Of a stretch of DNA of 64,000 bases, positions 34,506 to 46,562 are shown in pieces. The notes below the pieces were generated by a model. It saw only the letters and a program-made list of their open reading frames with translations, searched no databases and was not told where the DNA came from. This DNA is from Cristatella mucedo. Its lineage: Eukaryota; Bryozoa; Phylactolaemata; Cristatellidae. The stretch spans positions 126,001-190,000 of the forward strand of contig WPIO01000110.1 in assembly GCA_009760855.2 (NCBI GenBank), in the 5' to 3' direction. Position 1 is the first letter of the stretch, and each line of letters begins with the position of its first letter. A program made the position numbers and the translations under genes.

Positions 34506-34956
34506 AAAATAATAACTTCAAATAAACTGCGATATACTGAGACACGACCGCCATTTAAACAATAAACATAAGAAAATGTATGTCGGCTGCGATTCCAAAT
34601 TATACATAGTGATGCTAAGGTTTTACCAAAAGATTCTAGGCTTTAAGGGTTTTGATTTTTCGCGATATATCTTGAAATGGCGCGGGCCAGCCAGTGCATT
34701 TATGCATTCTAACGGCGATGCGGCTGCCATTTCAACCAAATACTTCGAGGCCTCTATGGTTTTGATTCTAAATCATCAAGCACGGTATGCAAAGTTTACC
34801 AACTAAAACGTTCGTGTGGTTGCGCACTTCCGCGTCATCGTCTTGCGGATTCTGATTGCCCGGCCTAAATGGCAGCGACGCAAAACGTTCAAGCTGCAAC
34901 AGAGCTGATGTTTTGACAATTAAACTTAGCTCAACCGCAGTCTTGATTAAAGTCTT

Positions 34957-35444
34957 TTGCGTTTACTGACCAGATTTTTTGCGATTGCACTTTCACGTTT
35001 TTACGCTACGGTCTCTGTATGCGTTTCGAAATCGGGCGCACTTGCTACGTCGCGTTTCTCGCGAACCCCGCTCGTTCGTCCGCGCGCAGCCGGTAGTCTC
35101 GCTTCGCCCCGATCTTCATCGGATCGATGCCTGTGCGCTTGTCTCTGGCAACAGCGCCGTTGGTCTGCACGGCCGGAAGTCAGTCGAGAGCACACGGGCG
35201 ACTATTGGCACGTCGCGCGCCTCTACAGTGAGCGCCCGCGTAACTCGATAATAAAAGTGGTGGAGTGGCCGAGGTTGCAGCATGAAATTAGCAATGGCGC
35301 GGCGCAATCATCCAGCGAGATCATCGCCTCGACGACGGCGGCCGAAGCCTTGCGAACGGCGGGCGGGTAGAGTGGGTCACTCTTGCTTAGAGGCTCGGCT
35401 TGGGCAGAGGCGGCACAGAGCGCTCAAACTCTGCCAGGGCTGCC
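34957..35444 (+). promoter_or_regulatory. 5' flank of unit C
   Basis: CpG-rich; shares short blocks with the unit A 5' flank near 7680-7830 (for example attagcaatggcgcggcgcaatc against attagcaattacgtggcgcagtc, compared by eye). A gataataaaag stretch at about 35247 could be TATA-like. No upstream exon is evident. Confidence 0.3.
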
Positions 35445-36821
35445 ATGTGCCTCCGGCTGGAACGCTCGCTACACTTCAGGGCGTCCATTGCAGCAGCCGT
35501 TTCCGCCATGACACTAGTCATCGCCACGCCGTGTCAGGGATCGGAGCACGAGTTGTCGGCCGTCGGGAAGTTTCGGGCGTCGTCGACCGCCGCGAACGGC
35601 GGCGGCGGCGTTTCTGCAACGCCCGCCGTAAATCTGGTGCGCGTGCCGAAAGAGCTGCGCTCCTAGCGCTCCGGCGGAGTGGACGAGTGGACGCCTCAAG
35701 AGCGGCCGCCGCGGTGGGGCCGCGGTCGCCTGAGCTCGCACATCGAGCGCCTCATCTCGCTGAGGCGCTCGCGCGCGGGCCTCGCGTGCTTCGGCCGTTC
35801 GGCGCTTGGAGCGGCGCTGCTGCTGCTGCGGCCGGGCTCACGGCAGAGGGTCTCGCTCTGCGTTTGCGTTGCAGGCTCGGCAGTTGCCAGTTGCCACTGC
35901 TGGCAGTTGCCAGGTGCTAGTCGGCTGCTGGCAGCTTGCGTTGCAGGACGAGCAGGCGCAGCGACGCCACGCTGCTTTGACGGGCAGTCGCCCGAGCGGG
36001 CGTCGCTGCGCTGGCTGCCGCGCGTCACCTCACGTCGTCGTCCACCTCGCCGCAGCTCGGCGTTGCCGAGGCAGGGCGTGCAGAGCGCAGCGTCGCGTTG
36101 CAGGGCCACGGCTGCACTCTCTGCGCCGCCCGCGGGGTGGCGTGCTCGGCGGTCAACTACCTGGAGGCGACTCGATCGTGCGAGCTCGTGGCCGCGCAGG
36201 GTCTGACGTGGTCTTCCGACGGCGGCTCGCTGCTGCTGCTCAAAGGTACCGCACTTCCGGCGTCGCCGCTGCAGCCGTTCGAGCAGCCGATGTCGAACCA
36301 GAATGCGATGGGGCCGTTTTTTCATTTCGTATACCGGAAGCTCGCGGCACAGAGCGAGCGATGACGACGTTAAGAAACCTTGCAGAGCGCTTAGTGGGCG
36401 GAGTTACGAAGTCGAGCAGTGCCACGCATCAAGTTCTGCGAGTTGAACGTGATGTCTTGTTATTTGAACGAGAGAGCCGTTTTTACAAATGGTGACACTA
36501 AGGCACTTGCCGATAACTAATCGCTCAGCCGTATTTGGCTGAAGCCAGGGATTTCAGTTGGCGGCAGGGCGCCGCTCTAGTGGCTGGGTCAGCGCCGTAA
36601 TAGATACGCCGATCAGCTGCGTGGAGTGTGCTCGCCCACGAGAAAGAATGAGAGACAAAGCCATGACAACGACAAAGTTCGGGAAATGGAAAGGGAGAGA
36701 ATTAAAGGGATGGTGATGGAAAGATAAACGAGAGATATAGCCCATAAAAAATCGTAGCTTACAAAGGAGCAAGAGAAAAAGTTGAATGGAAAGCAGAAGA
36801 GGGAGAATGAGATGGAGAAGG

Positions 36822-37125
36822 ATAATAATAATAATAATAATAATAATAATGCACTCGATAAAACACCCTCAGAGAACTAAATCTCTTCCTAGACGCTTTA
36901 AATTTGCTGCAAAGGGAAACGCGATTGAATCGTGAGTAATATCGTGCTTGATAAACAACCTGAACAACGTGGTTAGGGGTGACATGCACGGGATCAACAT
37001 GCAAATGTGGTTAGCGACAGCATGCACAGTGTCAGCACGCATAAGCACATGAAGGGCGAATCACAGGGATCCACGAAGCGCTGTCCTAAACTAGGTGTGT
37101 TTTTAAGTTTATTTTAAATGTGCTC
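36822..37125 (-). mobile_element. LINE family 1 3' end in unit C intron 2
   Basis: Read on the minus strand it is the last codons of the family 1 ORF, the 3' UTR with the stem-loop (36865-36895) and an ATT tail, seen on + as TAA repeats at 36822-36850. Strongly 5'-truncated. Confidence 0.85.
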
Positions 37126-37362
37126 AATGATGAGCAGAGAGCAAGTGCCTCGGACTCCTGCGTGCCTCGGACTCGACGTCAAATCACGCCAAAAGTGGGC
37201 TCGCTGTGATTTTGAGCACGCCACAGACGGGACGGAGTTCGCGGAGTCCGACGGACTCCGTTGCAGAGTTTTCTTCCGTCACTATATCGCTGACAGTGCT
37301 CAGCAGCAGCAGCACCGAGTCGAGTCGCTCGCTCGGCGAAAAGGGCGAGCCAGGATGCTACT

Positions 37363-37402
<40 letters not shown>
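37363..37402 (+). repeat. (GGC)n microsatellite in unit C intron 2
   Basis: About thirteen GGC units just before the exon 3 acceptor at 37456. It produces spurious poly-Gly, poly-Ala and poly-Pro open frames. Confidence 0.95.
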
Positions 37403-39044
37403 ATCGTCTGGCTAGGCGTCTTGTCTAGCGGGCAGCCTAGCTCCGTTTTTTTGCAGTTGACGTTATCGGCAGCGCCGTTCCGACCACCTTCCGCGCTGTG
37501 AGCGGCGTTCTGCTGCAGCCCGGAAGTCAGGAGGAGAGCATCACGAGCTACGAGCTGCAGCAGACTCGAAGTGCCGCTCACTGCTACAGCCTGTGCGCCG
37601 CCCTGACGGCCGTCTGCCGCCTGTTCGCCTTCCACTCGCAGCGTCTGCTGTGTCACGTGTACGACGTCGACTTTTAAACCACCTGGACGAACGTGTCAGT
37701 CGGCGACAGCTACTGGACGAGCTACTACTTGCAGCGAGCGGGTAATAATAGCGGTGTGCGATAGACTCGTTGGCCACGCTACTCTAGCCGCGCCCACTTA
37801 GCGTGCACCGACTGCGGCACAGTCTCCGGCGCTGCTTTCGCGCCTTCATGTTACGTCATCGTCGGCCGGAAGACGACGACTAACGTACCTCGTTCGTCGA
37901 GTTGAGTGCCTTCCAGCATGGGTAGTATCGAATCGCTTGGCTCTCATGGAGCAAGCAAGCAAGCGAGTCAGTAGCGCCTGTGCAGCCGAAAGAAATCTCG
38001 TTCAATAGCGAGCGGGTGAGGCGGCTGCCCGGTATCGTGGAAGCGGCCATTGTGGAAGCGGTCACCGCTCGCTGCACAGCGGCTTCGAGCCATCAGCCAA
38101 TGGGCTGCTGGCCGCGAGCTCCGAGCTGACGGCAGCGTCGGAACCAAGACGTCTGTCAAGGCCAGAGGTTCGCCCGCCTGGGCGCTCTATCGCCTCCGCG
38201 TGGGCGCGGTGGCCATCGGACGGCTCGCTCCGACCGTGGCGAAGACGCCGACTGCAGCAGTGTTGCTCGGCGGCCATCTTACGTTGCAGGCGGCTGGAAG
38301 TTGCTGTACAAGATGAGCAAGGGTGTCGGCGTGGACGCGTCAAACGCTCTATTGGTCAGGCCCGGCAACGCGACGGCGAGCGCCAATCAGATGGCTCTGG
38401 ACGCGACGTGCGCGTGCAGCCTCAAGAGCGGCATCGTCGACCGCTGGTCCAAGTTTCCCATCACGCAGGTGCAGAGGTAGCGATGCCGCTTCGTGACCCG
38501 TCTAAAATTGTCATTTCATCGATTTAAAACGATTCTTACTACTGCTGCTGCCGCTGCAAACGCTGAACTCCCGAGTTCGACGTGGCGAAAGCAGCATCTG
38601 CCAATACTTTTTGACAACGCACAGGTGTCGCTCGTTCTGGCGACTGCCGGAGCATCGATGAAGTACCTCAACTTTTCCGTGACTAGCGCCGACACAGCTG
38701 CCACGTTTTTCAACCATTCAAAAATAGTAGCGAGCAGCTGGATCGATCTGTACGCGACGTCCTCGCCGCCTTTGTTCATGATCTTGGGGTATGCTAAATA
38801 CGTTCTAAAATCAAGCCATGGCAGACTCTGTGCTTAAGTCATTGCACCAGTGTTAGCAACTTCCTCGAAAAAGGCTAAGCATACTAATGAATCCTGAGCG
38901 GGCCCCGCTCCGTAGTTTGCGACTTGTGTGAGCTGCACGCCTTCCTCGCTCGCGCCATCGCTGTCACGAAAACGTGGAACTTGGCTATTATTAAAAAAGA
39001 CCGACAGTACCTCGGAACAAAACATTAATATCCATAACAACATT

Positions 39045-40910
39045 AATAAAACGTTAGATATAGCGCCCTCAGAGAACTCAATCTTTTTTTAGGCGCTTTG
39101 CAAGTGCTGCAAAGGAAGCACGATCGAACGTTTAGTAGGCAATAAGAATGACATGGTTATGGGTGAAATGCTCAGGGTTAGCAAGCAAGTGTGGTTAATG
39201 GCAGTATGCAACACTGTTAGCACCTATAAGCACATAAAGGACGAATTATAGGGTCACACTAAACGCTGTCATAAATAAATGCATTTTAGTTTCTTTTTAA
39301 ATGTGGACAAGTCAGGAGATGTTCTGACACAGGTCGGGAGTGAGTTCCAGGCTTTGGAACCATGTGAAGTAAAGACGCGGTCTCTAGGATTTGAGGTTTG
39401 TACGAGATGTAGTTAAACAGTTAGATTCCAAAAAGCGGGTGGTACTATGCTTAGCCCGGTGGGTCATAGATGTGATAGGTAGGCTGGTGCCAAAGAATAA
39501 AGGGACCTGAAAGTGAGTGACAAATCTTGAAGTCGATGCGTTGCCTGATTGGGAGCGAGTGCAGCCTGGTGAGAAGTGGTACGATGTGGCAACTACGACG
39601 CTCACGACAGACAAGCCTTGCTGCAGAGTTTTGCTCCAGCTGGAAACATCTGAGTGCACAGGCCAGTAAGCCAGCAAGCAGTGAGTTACAGAAGTCAAGA
39701 TGAGATGTCAAAAGTGCATCGGCCAATTTAGAGGTGGTGTGCCTGTCTAAACAAGCCCGAATTTCAGAAATGTTATGTAGCTGAAAGTAGGCAAACGTGA
39801 CTGTAGAGCTAACGAGGTCGTCCAATAAAAGTCCACTTTAGAACGCGAACCTAGATTTCGTGCAAACTCAACAGAAGATGTGCTGGCAAAGCCAATTTTG
39901 AGTGTTAGCCTTTCCAATTTCTGAATCACACTTGGTTTGCCCATAAATGATCAGTTGGTTTTATCCTCATTCAATTTAAAAAGATTTGCTGCCATCCATA
40001 TGCGGATGTCATTAATACATGCAGCGAGGGAGTTAAGAGAATTCGTCATGCTGGAGGGCTGGGAGGGATCAAAGAAAAGATACAACTGAGTGTCATCCGC
40101 ATAGAAGTGAAGGGCTAGATTGTGCTTGGCCTACACATCGGCAAGAGGAAGAGTATTAACCACGAAAAGAACTGGACCAAGAACGGAGCCCTGAGGTACC
40201 CCATATTTTAAGGGTTTCTCGGATGATCTTTATGCGTTCGCGTCAATCTTCCGGAGTCTCCCACTGAGATAGGACCTGAACCATTGCAGAGCAGTGCCTG
40301 TGATGCCAAGGCGATATGAGAGGCTCTCAAGAAGGACTTGATGATTGATTGTATCAAAAGCTGCCGAAAGATCGAGCAAACCACGCAATTTAAAAAAAAA
40401 CTTTACCTATGTATGCATTCCTAAGTAGGTCGTTGTACACCCGAAACAGTGCTGACTCTGGAGAAGTTAGCTCTAAAACCAGACTTGAACTTACTAGACA
40501 TTTTTGAAGTTTCAATAATTGAGTTCAGCTGGTCTACCGCAACTCATTCCAGTGTATTTGATAGGAGTAGTACAAGGGAGATTGGGCAGAAGTTGCTAAA
40601 GTTCTCTTGGTCCAGTTTCACTTTCTTGAGTAGCGGCCCGACCACGGCCTTTTTGAAGGTGCTGGCACATGACCTGAAGCTATATTTATATATAAAATAT
40701 TAACGATGTTAGTTATGCATGGCAGTAACAGATCAATAAATCGCAGAAGCAGGACAGTGGGAATAAGGTCCAAAGGACTAGTCGTGCTAGTAGTTACCCT
40801 TATTTTGCTAAGTATCTTTGAAAGTCGAGCAGTTTTACATGATTCCAGTAACAACCGTAGCTTTAAGAATCTCGTCTGATGACCGGCGAAGAATAATGAC
40901 TGCATCGATC
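39045..40910 (-). mobile_element. LINE family 1, longer degraded copy in unit C intron 5
   Basis: Minus strand. From 3' to 5': stem-loop and 3' UTR (39050-39290), the LHSLPIRQRIDFK block, NLG motif, a catalytic box read from cacttctatgcggatgacac near 40085-40110, an FDTIN-like block near 40350, and an upstream DLIPTVLL block at 40700-40790. It reaches further upstream into the RT than the copies at 24 and 30.8 kb. Several frameshifts and stops make it inactive. Confidence 0.8.
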
Positions 40911-41904
40911 AAAGCCTCAAGTGCAACATCGACTGATCGAATTAAGTATCTTTCGCTTTACAATACTGCTGAGCAAGAGATTAAGTCATTTCAGGTTTCT
41001 GGACAAATCATTATCCAGGTGAATTAGCCAAACAGGAGTTTTGTGGCCGCCGCAGCACACACTCTGTGCACTCACCACTGACAATCGCACTCCTTACCGC
41101 TGCCTGTTGGGACAAAATAAATCCAGCAATGACGATTTTTATGGAGAATTTGTTTGGTTTTGCTGAGCGGCCGCTGCAGTTGTGAAACTAAAAACCATGC
41201 TCACTGAATGCTTAATCGGGCTAAGAAGATCGGTTTACAATGGTTACTTGTTAGAATCGCCTTCTCTGCGACTAATTTTGAAGCTTCCGGCATACGAAGC
41301 CGTTGGCAGTTACAGAACAACTGCAGTGACGCCATCTTGGGATAATAATGTATTCTCTTTCCATATAAGTAATTTCTGGCGAGCTCATCCTGGAAATGCA
41401 CAGAATATACTTCACTCCAGCTGAAATCATACGCTGAGCTGACCACCAGCCTAAGTCGTTGCTCTTAGCTGATCTGAAAGAACGCAAAATAGCTAGTGCT
41501 GAAAGGCAGGACACTGGTGCAAAAATTTAATGTTTGCTGATCAGGTCTCAATAATTTTCATATTCACTAATTGATGAGCTTTCCAATCTTATCTTCAGTA
41601 GTTTTGCAGGCACTATTAAAAGAAAATGCTGAGGGTATGATCGAGTGTCTGGATTGCATCACCAAATATGAGAAACTCTGACCTTGATCTGAATACGGTC
41701 CAAATGAGTGGGTTCGCTCCTCGCTTGCTTGTTCCAGTTTAGATGACTCACGCCATGAAATTTTGACGTGAAATAAACTCACACGGCAATAGATTAGAAT
41801 GGCTCAAAGGGTAAGAAAAAGGCAATCACCACGGATTAATCTCGTCCAGGTAAGCAAATCCATTCAAAATACTGTCACGTTTCATGCAGACGGATCCTCA
41901 CGTC

Positions 41905-41936
41905 ACACAAGTATACTTGCGTAAGTATACTTGTGT
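41905..41936. repeat. 14-bp perfect palindrome with 4-base loop
   Basis: ACACAAGTATACTT and its reverse complement are separated by gcgt. Lies in unit C intron 5; the equivalent bases of units A' and D are not palindromic. Confidence 0.8.
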
Positions 41937-42219
41937 ACTGTGGTCTCTGCAAACAACAATAAGTCATTTCGAACAACACCTTTAATGACCACATTCTATG
42001 AAAATGTCACGCCAGTAAGTCTACCTCAAGTCATCGAGAACTGCTGTCAGCATAGGCACGTTTGCACTTTCTTAAAATGAGAGCAACCCTCCTCTGATTA
42101 GCTGGGTAAGACTGCTGCAGTCGCGATCGCCACTGCTGCTTTCGGCGAAAGCCGTCAAGCGAAAATCTGCTATATATAGATCTATTATGGATATATTCGA
42201 TGTATAGCTATTTGATAAA

Positions 42220-42228
42220 TATATATAT

Positions 42229-42295
<67 letters not shown>
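42220..42295 (+). repeat. (AT)n-(AC)n-(AT)n microsatellite before unit C exon 6
   Basis: Mixed AT and AC dinucleotides about 80 bases upstream of the exon 6 acceptor. Confidence 0.95.
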
Positions 42296-42298
<3 letters not shown>

Positions 42299-42805
42299 CT
42301 AGTTGATGTTTGCTATGTCGCCTAAAAACAGTGGCCGCTCGCTCACGCTGCTCTATCTGCTGCTATATGCTTATAGCACGCCTGCCTCCAATGCCTTCGG
42401 TCGCTACTTTTTAATCATGCGAGACAGCATGTGGACGTGTGAAACCGATGTCGGTTGGCTATCTGTGAGCGGTCCGGGTATGAACGACTGCTCTTACGAC
42501 AAGACACCGATACCTCAGTTCGCATAAGCGAGCGGCACGAGTTCTACCAACTTCGTTCAAGGTGAGAGCATGCCTGCCCAAGGGGCTTGGTGTGAGCTCC
42601 AGCACGAACCTACGCAAGCTAGGTGCGATCTTGAAGCGTTCGGCTGTTTAGTGGCCACTGCAGTGGATATAGCTGGGGGTCATGAGGACATAAGAAAGTT
42701 ATTTAGCTGGACGCATTCTTTGCAGCGGCCTTCGCCGACGCTCTCCTGTTATTCGCCAGGATGTAGCCGACAGCCAAGTTGATCAATATTGTCTTCACAC
42801 TAGTT

Positions 42806-42831
42806 GACCGATGACTTCGGAGTCATCGGTC
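42806..42831. other. 11-bp stem with TCGG loop, 40 bases after the unit C stop
   Basis: GACCGATGACT, loop TCGG, then the exact complement. It would be in the 3' UTR. Unit A has a related but unpaired sequence at the same place, so the stem is particular to C. Confidence 0.65.
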
Positions 42832-43421
42832 TACTTCGACGTCAACCATGTGCATTTGGGCTCGGTCTCGGAGAGCTCGACAAGCTACTGGGGCCGTGCC
42901 ACGCACAGTACTACTGTTGACTACAGCTGCTGTTTGTCAGCCATGTTGTTCTTGCTGCTCGCCGAGTGAGGGTGTCGGCTACGTTTGCTTGCAGTGCAGT
43001 CTGAGATTTATTAAACGCTACCATCCGGTAATTTCAATTCGCCTACTGGCATTTTCTCGATTAATTACTTGCTGCCCCGGTCTTTGCCAATTGCGTCGCT
43101 TAGGTGCACACGACTCGCCAGGTCCGCGTTCATGCCTTCGCACGCTCTGCTTTCTTCGAACTAGTTATCAAGATTGGCGTTGAATAGCGAGAGTGAGCGA
43201 AAGCACTTGAGGGCGCGCGCGGCCAACGAAGAGCTACAGCCGACAGCTGAGAGCACTGGGTGCAGGCTGGGTGCTCTTAGCACGACGATTGGACAGCTCC
43301 TGCTGCTATATAAGCAGACGTTATTAAATGATCGATCGATGAGCATTTACCTGGTAAATATAACGCTTGCCTTGCAGACATTCGTGCTCGTATTTCGGCC
43401 AATTTTGTCGCATTAAACGAA

Positions 43422-43427
43422 AATAAA
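43422..43427 (+). terminator. Possible poly(A) signal downstream of unit C
   Basis: AATAAA within gaaaataaaatg, about 655 bases after the unit C stop codon. Paralogous units read aaaattaaac here. Placement as a real cleavage signal is inference. Confidence 0.25.
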
Positions 43428-43594
43428 ATGAACTTACAATCGACGAGCATCCGAAGCGTACGGCTGAGGAAGTATTATTTGCTCTTCTAATAGGTGACGC
43501 TTGTGTGCGACTTTCACCCTAAGCTCTATATTCAAGCTTAATCTACGAGAAATAGACTAGCTCAACAGCTAGCCATCACGTTCGATCCCTATCT

Positions 43595-43960
43595 TTGATT
43601 AGGGAGAGGGTATCACGCCGGCTTTCTATCCTTTTAACTAGCTCCCAGACTCTATATAGACTAAGCTACTGCAATTCCGTCTTGGCCGGCCACCAATATA
43701 GGTCTTCGCAGCTCCCATTGTCTGCAATACATAGTTTTGATACAGTTTGCAACAGAAGCGTTGAATCTGCAGGCCCTAGGCTGTGGCACTCATTTCTATA
43801 ATGCTTATGAAATGACATCCCTCCACTCACTGCCGATAGTAGAACCCAATTTGCAGCAGCTATGGCCTGATTTTTCTATGCTACCCAATTCCTTGCCCAG
43901 CATTCTGACTCAGTTCAGCTTTTAAAATTTCTTTCGTTACGGGAGCTGAATTGTTGGCTC
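43595..43960 (+). mobile_element. LINE family 2 fragment with internal deletion
   Basis: Encodes a TSSQTLYRLSYCNSVLAG block, then jumps to NRSVESAGPRLWHS, skipping about 110 codons present in the copy at 21 kb, and ends in the family 2 3' UTR. Confidence 0.7.
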
Positions 43961-44129
43961 TTGTATGAAAGCCGCGTGGACTTGTAAAGGGCTATAATAA
44001 CTCCAGTGTAGCACCCACTTTTCCTTCGCAGCAGACGGCACATTGAGCAACCTATTTTTACCATCCAGGACTACCAACTAAATTGTCTACTACTAGCTAG
44101 CAAATTTTGCTTCAGTTCCTGCGATGATT

Positions 44130-45540
44130 AGCCCTGTTGGATCTATTAAATGCGCTTGATACTATAGATCATGATATCCTACTTTATTGAGAGCAACGAC
44201 CAGTCTGGCCGACGAAGGACTAGCATAGCTCAAACCAAAATTGTACTATAGTGTTTAATCCATGTAGTGTAGTGGTCAGGTCTCACCCACCAGACAATAC
44301 ACCTGTGGAGGCCCACAAAAGTCCATCCTCGGTCCATGGCTATTCACAACATGGACTGAACCTCTGGGAAAAGTGATTTGGGCCAATATAATCTGTTATC
44401 GATTTTATGCTGACGATACTCAACTGCATTTGTCATTTGAACCATCGGAGTCTGCTGCAGCGACTGATAGACTAAACGCTTGACATGCAGACGTTAGATT
44501 TTGAATGTCGGCCAGTTTTGTTAAAATAAGCGATGATAAAACGGAAGAGCTGTTCGCAGGACGCTAAAAGCTCAGAGGCTAGAATAGAAGGCTCGTGGTC
44601 GTGCTCTGCTCCTTTAATAGGTGACGCTGCTGTGCCACAGTCACTGTGTGTTTGGAATTTAGGGGCCGTCTTTGACTACAACGTAAATTGTGTATGCTTA
44701 ATAGACGAGACTGTCTCCAAAGCTTGCTGTCACGTCCGATCTGAATCTACGATTAAGGACTGGCTACCATTGTGGCTAAATAAAAATCTACCAACTAGCT
44801 CCGAGTTTTGCCTCGGCTAGATTATTACAATTCCGTTTTGGCATGGCTGCGAAATAAAAGCTACCAGGCTACTACAGCTGGGAATATATTTGGCTGCTAG
44901 GCTAGTTAACGATCTCAAATATAAGTAGTTTGACCGTTTGTCTCATTCATTGGCAACCGAATGCGTACCAAAATCCGCTTTGGCTGTGATTGCACAAAAC
45001 TCTCCTACGTAACATCCACATAGTCTTTATGGAGTTACAGACGGAGATAAATTTAATTAAATTATTAAATTAAATTAAATTTAAATAAACTGCACTCTTG
45101 TACCTTCGAAGACTTCCGGTTAATCTGGGGATACAGAGTAAAGCTCTTACACTGAAACACAAGGCCCACCACGGCTTGGCTCTTCCATACCTAGCTGAAC
45201 TGCTGTACCAGTTTCGATCTCATCGTGCCTCGGTTCCTCTATTGAAATTAATATAAGCAGCTCAGTCCCTTTAGGACCGTTGGTGATTGGAGCTTTTGCT
45301 GCAAAGGTCCTGTTCTGTGAAACTCACTTTAACAATTCTTGCACAACGACATGTACTCTCCCGCTGGCGACTGTAGCACATACTTGCCAACCGTCCTGAA
45401 CTGCTCACAACCTCCATTCTACTCACAACCTCAGCTGCGCTTCTCACTTGCTCTTTATTTCGTGAGATGAAGCCCGTTGGCTATGGAATGCCGCACTGGC
45501 TTTAGATTGTGCTATATAAAACTCACTTGATTAACGCATG
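44130..45540 (+). mobile_element. LINE family 2, degraded RT copy with nested insertion
   Basis: In order: LDTIDHDIL (44150), FYADDTQLHLSFEP (44400-44440), NLGAVFD (44660), a LNKNLPTSSEF block (44780), then after an interruption LTLKHKAHHGLALPYLAELL (45150-45200) and the 3' UTR to about 45540. Stops and shifts throughout. A second family 2 3' end is nested at about 44940-45090. Confidence 0.75.
44940..45090 (+). mobile_element. LINE family 2 3' end nested in another family 2 copy
   Basis: cgaatgcgtaccaaaatccg to gttacagacggagataaat is the terminal family 2 3' UTR, followed by an AATTAAATTA-type tail; the host ORF resumes directly after the tail. Confidence 0.65.
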
Positions 45541-46090
45541 CTTAGTTTTTTCTGCCGTGTGCAGTTACTGACGGAGTATAATTGATTTAATGTCGTTTTA
45601 GATTTATTAATTTTGAGAGGTTTCAGCTATTTTAATCTTTATTAATATCGAAGACGGTTGTCTTATCATTTTCCGATTCCATATATGGTCTCTCTGAGTT
45701 AAGTCATAGAAATCATATGCAACCCTACAGGAGTCCTCTGTAACGATTGCATCGGCTTCGCTGGACTTTGATCGGTACATCTCAAAGGTCGCTGGCTAGC
45801 AAGGAGGGAGAGGTTATTGTAAGGAGCTGTAGACACGGACATGGCTCGCGGTGTAGCTGCTACGAGCCTCGCCAACGGGCTTCAGGCAGGGTGCTCCAAC
45901 ATGACGGCGGCGTCGGAGCTAGCGGCAGAATCCAAATGCTTGCGAAGCCAGAAGTTTGCGCTTCGGTATACCTTGGCGGCCTCCTCCCTCGCGAGGGTGG
46001 GGGGGGCGCTGGCAGTCGGCGGACGACTCGCTCTGATTAAGGCAAAGACGCCGACTGTTTCGGCGCTAATTGGGCCGCCATACTTCGCAG

Positions 46091-46562
46091 CAGACGGCTG
46101 AAAGCGGCTGTACACAATGAGCAAGGGCGTCGGCGTGTTCGTCAGACGCTCTGCTGGTCAAGCCCGGCAACGCGTCTCGTCGAATACCAATCAGAATCGC
46201 TCTGTACGCGAAGTTCGCGTCGCGCCGCCTGAAGAGCGGTATCGTCGACGGTTGTTAACACATTTAATCCATTAATATTGTTATTCATTTAATTAGGGAG
46301 CTCCTGACTACTGCTGCTGCTGCTGCTGCCGCCCAGAATAAATCATGGTGCTGGACGCCTTGCGAGCAGCATCTGCCAAAATCTCCCGACAAGTGCATGT
46401 ACCTCTCGTTTTGGCGACTGCTTGAGCAATAATGAAGTGCCTCAATTTCTTCGGGAATAGTGCCGACATAGCCACCGCATTGTTCAGCCCATCTCAAATT
46501 GGAGCACGCTGCTGGATCGATCTGTGTGCGACGTCCTCGCCGCTCGTCTGTATGGTCCTGGC
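46091..46562 (+). pseudogene. Unit D: broken exons 4 and 5 of the PAN gene
   Basis: Exon 4 relic 46091-46258 keeps MSKGVGV, a frameshift, PGNA and LKSGIVDG, then a TAA where DRWSKF is expected. Exon 5 relic 46399-46562 is still 164 nt with a GC|gtaggt donor, but has a TGA near its start and no acceptor AG. The upstream 45990-46085 matches unit C intron 3 (gcaaagacgccgactgt). Exons 1-3 are absent. Confidence 0.75.

Larger units (their letters stand above)
38789..42376 (+). other. Unit C intron 5
   Basis: Starts gtatgct and ends gcttatag. The left end does not match introns A or B, the middle is a LINE (39045-40910), and 41160-42180 resembles the intron 5 ends of units 0, A', B' and D (for example the tttgctgatcagg motif near 41533). 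Confidence 0.55.
35445..42766 (+). pseudogene. Unit C PAN-gene copy with two nonsense codons
   Basis: Seven exons match unit A: 35445-35636, 36104-36245, 37457-37741, 38290-38468, 38625-38788, 42377-42561, 42726-42766. All GT-AG boundaries and phases are kept and the summed length is 1188 nt. Two in-frame stops break it: TAA at 37675-37677 in exon 3 (unit A has TAC one codon later in the alignment of DVDVYATW) and TAA at 42525-42527 in exon 6. The start MCLRLERS and signal peptide core (IAAAVSAMTLV) align with unit A. Two stops with everything else intact suggest a young pseudogene; assembly error is the alternative. Intron 5 contains a large minus-strand LINE. Confidence 0.75.

Noticed and set aside
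35282-36495. Overlapping 200-codon frames on both strands in 35.3-36.5 kb
   Set aside because: They run through introns of unit C in CpG-rich DNA, where stops are rare; exon phases show a different frame is used.
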